This document shows positions 23,450 to 28,304 of a stretch of 28,304 nt of DNA, piece by piece. How positions within the stretch are numbered: position 1 is the first letter of the stretch; the number at the start of each line of letters is the position of its first letter. This DNA comes from Pseudomonadota bacterium (GTDB taxonomy: Bacteria > Pseudomonadota > Gammaproteobacteria > Steroidobacterales > Steroidobacteraceae), in NCBI GenBank assembly GCA_003242275.1, contig QGUX01000005.1, positions 1-28,304 on the forward strand. The letters are read 5' to 3'. The notes under the pieces are model-generated. The model had not been told where the DNA came from. It saw only the letters and a program-made list of their open reading frames with translations, and ran no database searches. A program made the translations under genes and the position numbers.

Positions 23450-24406
23450 CTACAGGGCCGCCCGCGCCGTGAGCGAAACCCTGACCGGGCAATGGTCAGG
23501 CAGGCGGAAGCGGATCGATTTCGAAATGGGAAAACGCATCTGCATGAAGCCTTCCGGGTGCAGGTGGGGCATCAGCGCGCGGTCCACGAGGATGTGGTCG
23601 ATGAATGTCTCGTAGGGTTCGCCGAACACGCAGTTGCGGAAGGGCAGGTGCGCCGCGGAGGTTTCGAAGGTGCTGGCATCGAGCAGGTCCCAGAAGGGAT
23701 CGCCTGATCCCGGGGTGCCGGCCCGGTTCAGGTCGCCGAGCACGATGAAGGGTTCCTGGGCGGTCACCCGCGCGGCGATCCATTCGCCCAGCGCCGCGGC
23801 CTGCCGGGCGAGCAGCCGGCACGCGCCGGTGGCCGACTCGAGCGGATCGTGTGCGCAGCCGGACTTCAGGTGCACGGACAGCAGCCGCCACGGCGGACCG
23901 CCGGGCACGCGCAGCAGCAGCACCTGCCCACTGCGGCCGCGGCCACCGGCAGCCAGCGAATCGAGCGGCGGTTCGCAGCGGGCATCCAGCCACCGCCTCA
24001 CGGCAAAGCCCGCATGCTGGGCACCGGCGCCCGGCGCAATGCAGATGTCGTAGCCGCGGAACACGCGCCGCGCGACGTTGGCATCTTCAACTTCCTGGAA
24101 GGCGATGACGTCGGCCCCGAGCCGCCGCACCTCGCCTGCCAGCGCGCCGAGGTCGGCGCTGTCGCGCACCTGCCCGCGCGCCACGTCGCAGGGCAGCGGC
24201 GAGGCCTGCCCGTCGCGGCAGGCAAGGCGTGCCCGCCGCGCCGTCTCCGGCGAGACCAGCCACTGCATGTTCCACGTCGCCACGCGGATGGGCCGCGATG
24301 GGGAAAAGGCATCCCCGCCCCGGAGCACGGCCCAGACGACGAGGCCGAGCACCAGGGCGAGGACGAGGGCGAAGACGACGGGTCGGGTCGGGATCGTCAC
24401 GCGCAC
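23450..24406 (-). CDS. Membrane-anchored endonuclease/exonuclease/phosphatase family protein
   Basis: About 318 residues from GTG at 24406 (GTG at 24400 is equally possible). One N-terminal span (about 10-28) is followed by an EEP catalytic domain: RVATWNMQWL with Asn46, FQEVED with Glu105, SVHLKSGC with His179, GDLNRAG with Asp225 and Asn227, IDHILVD (269-275), and LPDHCPV with the catalytic His305. All metal and catalytic positions are present, so it is likely active. The anchor implies a periplasmic or extracytoplasmic active site, with nucleic acid, lipid or nucleotide phosphodiesters as candidate substrates. Longer frames upstream would run into the divergent ppc start at 24504, so they were not used. 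Confidence 0.85.
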   Translation of the reverse strand: MRVTIPTRPVVFALVLALVLGLVVWAVLRGGDAFSPSRPIRVATWNMQWLVSPETARRARLACRDGQASPLPCDVARGQVRDSADLGALAGEVRRLGADVIAFQEVEDANVARRVFRGYDICIAPGAGAQHAGFAVRRWLDARCEPPLDSLAAGGRGRSGQVLLLRVPGGPPWRLLSVHLKSGCAHDPLESATGACRLLARQAAALGEWIAARVTAQEPFIVLGDLNRAGTPGSGDPFWDLLDASTFETSAAHLPFRNCVFGEPYETFIDHILVDRALMPHLHPEGFMQMRFPISKSIRFRLPDHCPVRVSLTARAAL

Positions 24407-24503
24407 AGACTGGCATCGCCACGCCTGCTGCAGTGCGCGGATATCTGGCGTGTTCGCAGGGAATGCGGCGTGGCCGGCAGGAATGTTGCATCCTTGGGAA
24501 GCG

Positions 24504-27176
24504 ATGAGCGTCGCAGCCCCCATCACGCAGAACGCCGACATCCGCTACCTGGGGCGGCTGCTGGGCGATGTGATCCGTGCGCTTGGCGGGCAGCAGCTGT
24601 TCGAACGCATCGAGGCCATCCGCGCCACCTCGGTGAACGTGCACCGCGGCCTCGCCGACGAGGCCGCGCTGGGTCAGAACCTGACCGCGCTGACGCCCGA
24701 CGAGCAGCTCGACTTCGTGCGCGGCTTCATGCTGTTCTCGATGCTGGCCAACCTCGCCGAGGACCGCCAGGGCGGCGCCACGGAAGAGGGCACCAGCATG
24801 GCCTCGGCGCTGGAGGAACTCGCGGCCGCCGGCATCGATGCCGACGCGGTGGCGCGACTGCTGGACTCCGCGCTGGTCGTGCCGGTGCTCACCGCGCACC
24901 CCACCGAGGTGATGCGCAAGAGCATGCTCGACCACCGTGCGCGCATCGCCCAGTTGATGGCCCTGCGCGACACCGGCGCCACCGTGACGGCCGACGGCGA
25001 CGTGATCGAGCAGGCACTGGTGCGGCAGATCGCGCTGATGTGGCAGACGCGGCCGCTCCGGCGCGAGCGCATGCAGGTGCAGGACGAGGTGGAGATCGCG
25101 CTGGCGTACATGCGCGACGTGCTGCTCGACGTGCTGCCCCGGCTGTATGCGCGCTGGGACCGGCTGCTGCCGCGGCGCACGGGCACCTTCCTGCGCCTGG
25201 GAACGTGGATCGGCGGCGACCGGGACGGCAACCCGAACGTGGACGCGGGCACGCTGCGCTATGCGCTGCGCACGGCCGCGCGCGCGGTGCTGGGCACGTA
25301 CCTGGCGCAGGTGCACGCGCTGGGCAAGGAGCTGTCGGTTTCCACCGAGCTGGCCCGGGTCAGCGACGAGGTGCGTGCGCTGGCCGAGGCCAGCGGCGAC
25401 ACGTACGCGGGCCGTCGCGACGAGCCCTGCCGGCGGGCGCTGGTGGGCATCTATTCGCGCCTTGCCGCCACGTACACGGAAATCACCGGGCAGCCGCCCG
25501 CGCGGCCGCCGAACACGCAGCTTCCCCCCTACACCGACGCGCAGGAACTGCGGGGCGACCTGGTGGCGATCGCGCGCAGCCTCGCCGTGCACGGCGCGGG
25601 CCTGCTGGCCAGCAGCGGCGCACTGGGACGCCTGATCCGCCTGGTCGAGGCCTGCGGCTTTCACCTGGCCACCATCGACCTGAGGCAGAACTCCGACGTG
25701 CACGAACGCGTGGTGGCCGAGCTGCTGCGCGTTGCCGGCGTCGAGCCGGACTATGGCCGCCTCACGGAAGGGCAGCGGGTGGACCTGCTCAGGCGCGAGC
25801 TGTCCAGCCCGCGCCTGCTGTTCAGTCCCTACGCCGGTTACGGCGCGGAATGCGTGTCGGAACTGGCCGTGGTGCGCGAGGCCGCCGCGGCCCACCGGCG
25901 CTACGGGCCGGCGTGCATCACCCACTACATCATCTCGAAGACCCAGAGCGTGTCCGACCTGCTCGAGGTCCACGTGCTGCTGAAGGAGGCGGGCCTGTAC
26001 CGCGCCGATGCGCCGGAGGCGACCGCCATCATGGTGGTGCCGCTGTTCGAGACCATCTCCGACCTCGAACAGGCGCCGGCCATCATGCGCCAGTGGCTGT
26101 CGCTGCCCGAGGTGCGCGCGGCCGCCGCCCGCCGCGGCGTGCAGGAAGTCATGGTCGGCTACTCCGACTCGAACAAGGACGGCGGCTACCTCACCTCGGT
26201 CTGGAGCCTGCACGAGGCGGGCCGCGCGCTGGTGCGGGTGTTCGAGGAGGCCGGCGTGCGCATGCAGCTCTTCCATGGTCGCGGCGGCAGCGTGGGACGC
26301 GGCGGTGGACCCTCGGCGGCGGCCATCCGGGCGCAGCCCGAGGGGGCCGTGCAGGGGCGCATCCGCATCACCGAACAGGGCGAGGTGATCGCGGCCAAGT
26401 ACGGCACGCACGAGAACGCGGCCGCGAACCTCGAGACCATGGCCAGCGCCACGGTGCTGGCCTCGCTGGCGCCGGGCAAGCGGCCCGAACGGGACGCGCG
26501 TTTCCTGCCCGCCATGCAGTCGCTTTCGGCGCAGGCCTTCGCCGCCTACCGCGCCCTGGTGTACGGCGATGATTCCTTCCGCCGCTTCTTCCGCGAGTTC
26601 ACGCCGCTGGCCGAGATCGCCACGCTGAAGATCGGCTCCAGGCCCGCTTCGCGCACGAAATCCGACCGCATCGAGGACCTGCGCGCCATTCCGTGGGTGT
26701 TCGCCTGGGCGCAGGCGCGCGTGATGCTGCCGGGCTGGTATGGCGCGGGCCACGCGCTGGCCGCTTTCCCCGATCGCGGCCTGCTGCGCGCGATGGCGGC
26801 GGAATGGCCGTTCTTCAGGGCCACGCTGGACAACATGGAGATGGTGCTGGCCAAGAGCGACCTGGCCATCGCGCGGCGCTACCTCACGCTGGTCACCGAC
26901 CGCGAGCTCGGCGCGCACTGGTTCGGCCGCATCGAGGAGGGCTGGCGGCGCACGCACGACGCGCTGCTGGAGGTCACCGGCCAGTCGCGGTTGCTGGAGA
27001 AGAACCCGCGTCTCCACACCTCCATCCGCCTGCGCGTGCCCTACATCGAGCCGCTGAACCTGCTGCAGGTAGAATTGCTGCGGCGCCACCGGGCGGGTGA
27101 TGACGATCCGCGCGTGGCGGAGGGCATCCACCTCAGCATCAATGCCGTGGCCACGGCGCTGCGCAACAGCGGCTGA
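24504..27176 (+). CDS. ppc: Phosphoenolpyruvate carboxylase
   Basis: An 890-residue anaplerotic enzyme that converts PEP and bicarbonate to oxaloacetate in the cytoplasm; its length is close to E. coli PEPC (883). Start ATG at 24504 has GGGAA upstream. Signatures: VLTAHPTEVMRKS (catalytic His132), GGDRDGNPNV, VMVGYSDSNKDGG, FHGRGGSVGRGGGP (PEP-binding loop) and PRLHTSIRLR near the C-terminus. The C-terminus ends LRNSG, where NTG is usual; the terminal Asn used for aspartate inhibition is kept. Divergent from the EEP gene with a ~97-base gap that must hold both promoters; glgP follows in the same direction. Confidence 0.97.
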   Translation: MSVAAPITQNADIRYLGRLLGDVIRALGGQQLFERIEAIRATSVNVHRGLADEAALGQNLTALTPDEQLDFVRGFMLFSMLANLAEDRQGGATEEGTSMASALEELAAAGIDADAVARLLDSALVVPVLTAHPTEVMRKSMLDHRARIAQLMALRDTGATVTADGDVIEQALVRQIALMWQTRPLRRERMQVQDEVEIALAYMRDVLLDVLPRLYARWDRLLPRRTGTFLRLGTWIGGDRDGNPNVDAGTLRYALRTAARAVLGTYLAQVHALGKELSVSTELARVSDEVRALAEASGDTYAGRRDEPCRRALVGIYSRLAATYTEITGQPPARPPNTQLPPYTDAQELRGDLVAIARSLAVHGAGLLASSGALGRLIRLVEACGFHLATIDLRQNSDVHERVVAELLRVAGVEPDYGRLTEGQRVDLLRRELSSPRLLFSPYAGYGAECVSELAVVREAAAAHRRYGPACITHYIISKTQSVSDLLEVHVLLKEAGLYRADAPEATAIMVVPLFETISDLEQAPAIMRQWLSLPEVRAAAARRGVQEVMVGYSDSNKDGGYLTSVWSLHEAGRALVRVFEEAGVRMQLFHGRGGSVGRGGGPSAAAIRAQPEGAVQGRIRITEQGEVIAAKYGTHENAAANLETMASATVLASLAPGKRPERDARFLPAMQSLSAQAFAAYRALVYGDDSFRRFFREFTPLAEIATLKIGSRPASRTKSDRIEDLRAIPWVFAWAQARVMLPGWYGAGHALAAFPDRGLLRAMAAEWPFFRATLDNMEMVLAKSDLAIARRYLTLVTDRELGAHWFGRIEEGWRRTHDALLEVTGQSRLLEKNPRLHTSIRLRVPYIEPLNLLQVELLRRHRAGDDDPRVAEGIHLSINAVATALRNSG

Positions 27177-27186
27177 ACGACCCAGC

Positions 27187-27206
27187 CTGGGGCAGGCAGG
27201 CCCCGG
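27187..27206 (+). terminator. Hairpin after ppc
   Basis: CTGGGGC and GCCCCGG (one wobble pair) with a six-base loop, ten bases after the ppc stop. There is no T run. It is a plausible terminator or mRNA-end structure. Confidence 0.4.
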
Positions 27207-27249
27207 ATTGCCCGTTCCTGGTGCGCCCGCGGCGTGCGGGGGGCCGCCT

Positions 27250-27279
27250 GGGGCTTGCACGCAACTTGCAAGTCGCCCC
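27250..27279 (+). promoter_or_regulatory. Hairpin and CTTGCA repeats in the glgP leader
   Basis: CTTGCA (27254-27259) pairs with TGCAAG (27267-27272) across a seven-base loop. GGGG (27250-27253) and CCCC (27276-27279) extend the stem with a three-base bulge. Two CTTGCA copies also lie 11 bases apart as direct repeats, and ACTTGCAAGT (27264-27273) is a perfect palindrome. It sits 28 bases upstream of the glgP ATG. It could be a DNA operator or an RNA element; no regulator is known. Confidence 0.4.
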
Positions 27280-27306
27280 GGGCCAACCGCGAGAAAAGCC
27301 AGATCC

Positions 27307-28304
<998 letters not shown>

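Noticed and set aside
27011..27017. TCTCCAC inside ppc as another CreB site
   Set aside because: A single copy within coding sequence and without 11-bp-spaced partners.

Overview
This is a GC-rich (about 70% by eye), densely packed, intergenic-poor stretch of bacterial chromosome. The gene families and their order point to a gammaproteobacterium of the Xanthomonadales/Nevskiales/Steroidobacterales type. Pointers are a birA-coaX-SPOR-tRNA run as in Pseudomonas-like genomes, a creB-creC-creD block, a sigma/DUF3619/DUF3106 operon, a DUF2909 membrane protein, and secreted SnoaL-like and DUF6152 proteins of the kind common in steroid- or hydrocarbon-degrading lineages. The lineage is inference. 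I see no insertion sequence, prophage, CRISPR array, rRNA or plasmid feature; the window looks like core plus lineage-specific chromosome.

Layout. 1-1750 (-): an elongation factor G gene cut by the window edge; it is not preceded by rpsG and carries a switch-I insertion, so it is probably a second EF-G. 2010-4055 (+): a secreted protein made of three tandem SnoaL/NTF2-like domains, with an AT-rich palindrome upstream and a strong hairpin terminator downstream. 4373-5589 (-): a translationally coupled pair, DUF6152 then a lipoprotein of unknown function. 5681-7166 (-): an ECF-like sigma factor, a DUF3619 membrane protein and a DUF3106 periplasmic protein, each overlapping the next. 7271-9347 (-): a Tat-exported dienelactone hydrolase-like protein and an MFS exporter. 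9431-12593 (+): a secreted esterase and an AsmA-family protein. 12634-13025 (-): two tiny membrane proteins, one DUF2909, divergent from a MocR-type regulator (13112-14536, +), whose stop overlaps that of a YbiI-like zinc-finger gene (-).

14829-19230 (+): a DUF4159 protein followed by creB, creC and creD. The creC-creD gap holds three TCTCCAC repeats at exact 11-bp spacing, a likely CreB binding site controlling creD. 19462-23376 (-): PilZ, ctlX, birA, coaX, a SPOR-like protein and tRNA-Thr(UGU) in one direction, several with 4-5 base start/stop overlaps. 23450-24406 (-): a membrane-anchored endonuclease/exonuclease/phosphatase-fold protein. 24504-27176 (+): PEP carboxylase. 27307-28304 (+): glycogen phosphorylase, cut by the window end.

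Functionally the window mixes central metabolism (ppc, glgP, coaX, birA), envelope and stress signalling (CreBCD, sigma operon, AsmA, PilZ), and secreted proteins with no assigned role. No single new defence or mobile system is visible. The most interesting leads are the three-domain SnoaL protein with its palindromic operator, the DUF6152-lipoprotein pair, the phased CreB-type repeats, and the extra EF-G.
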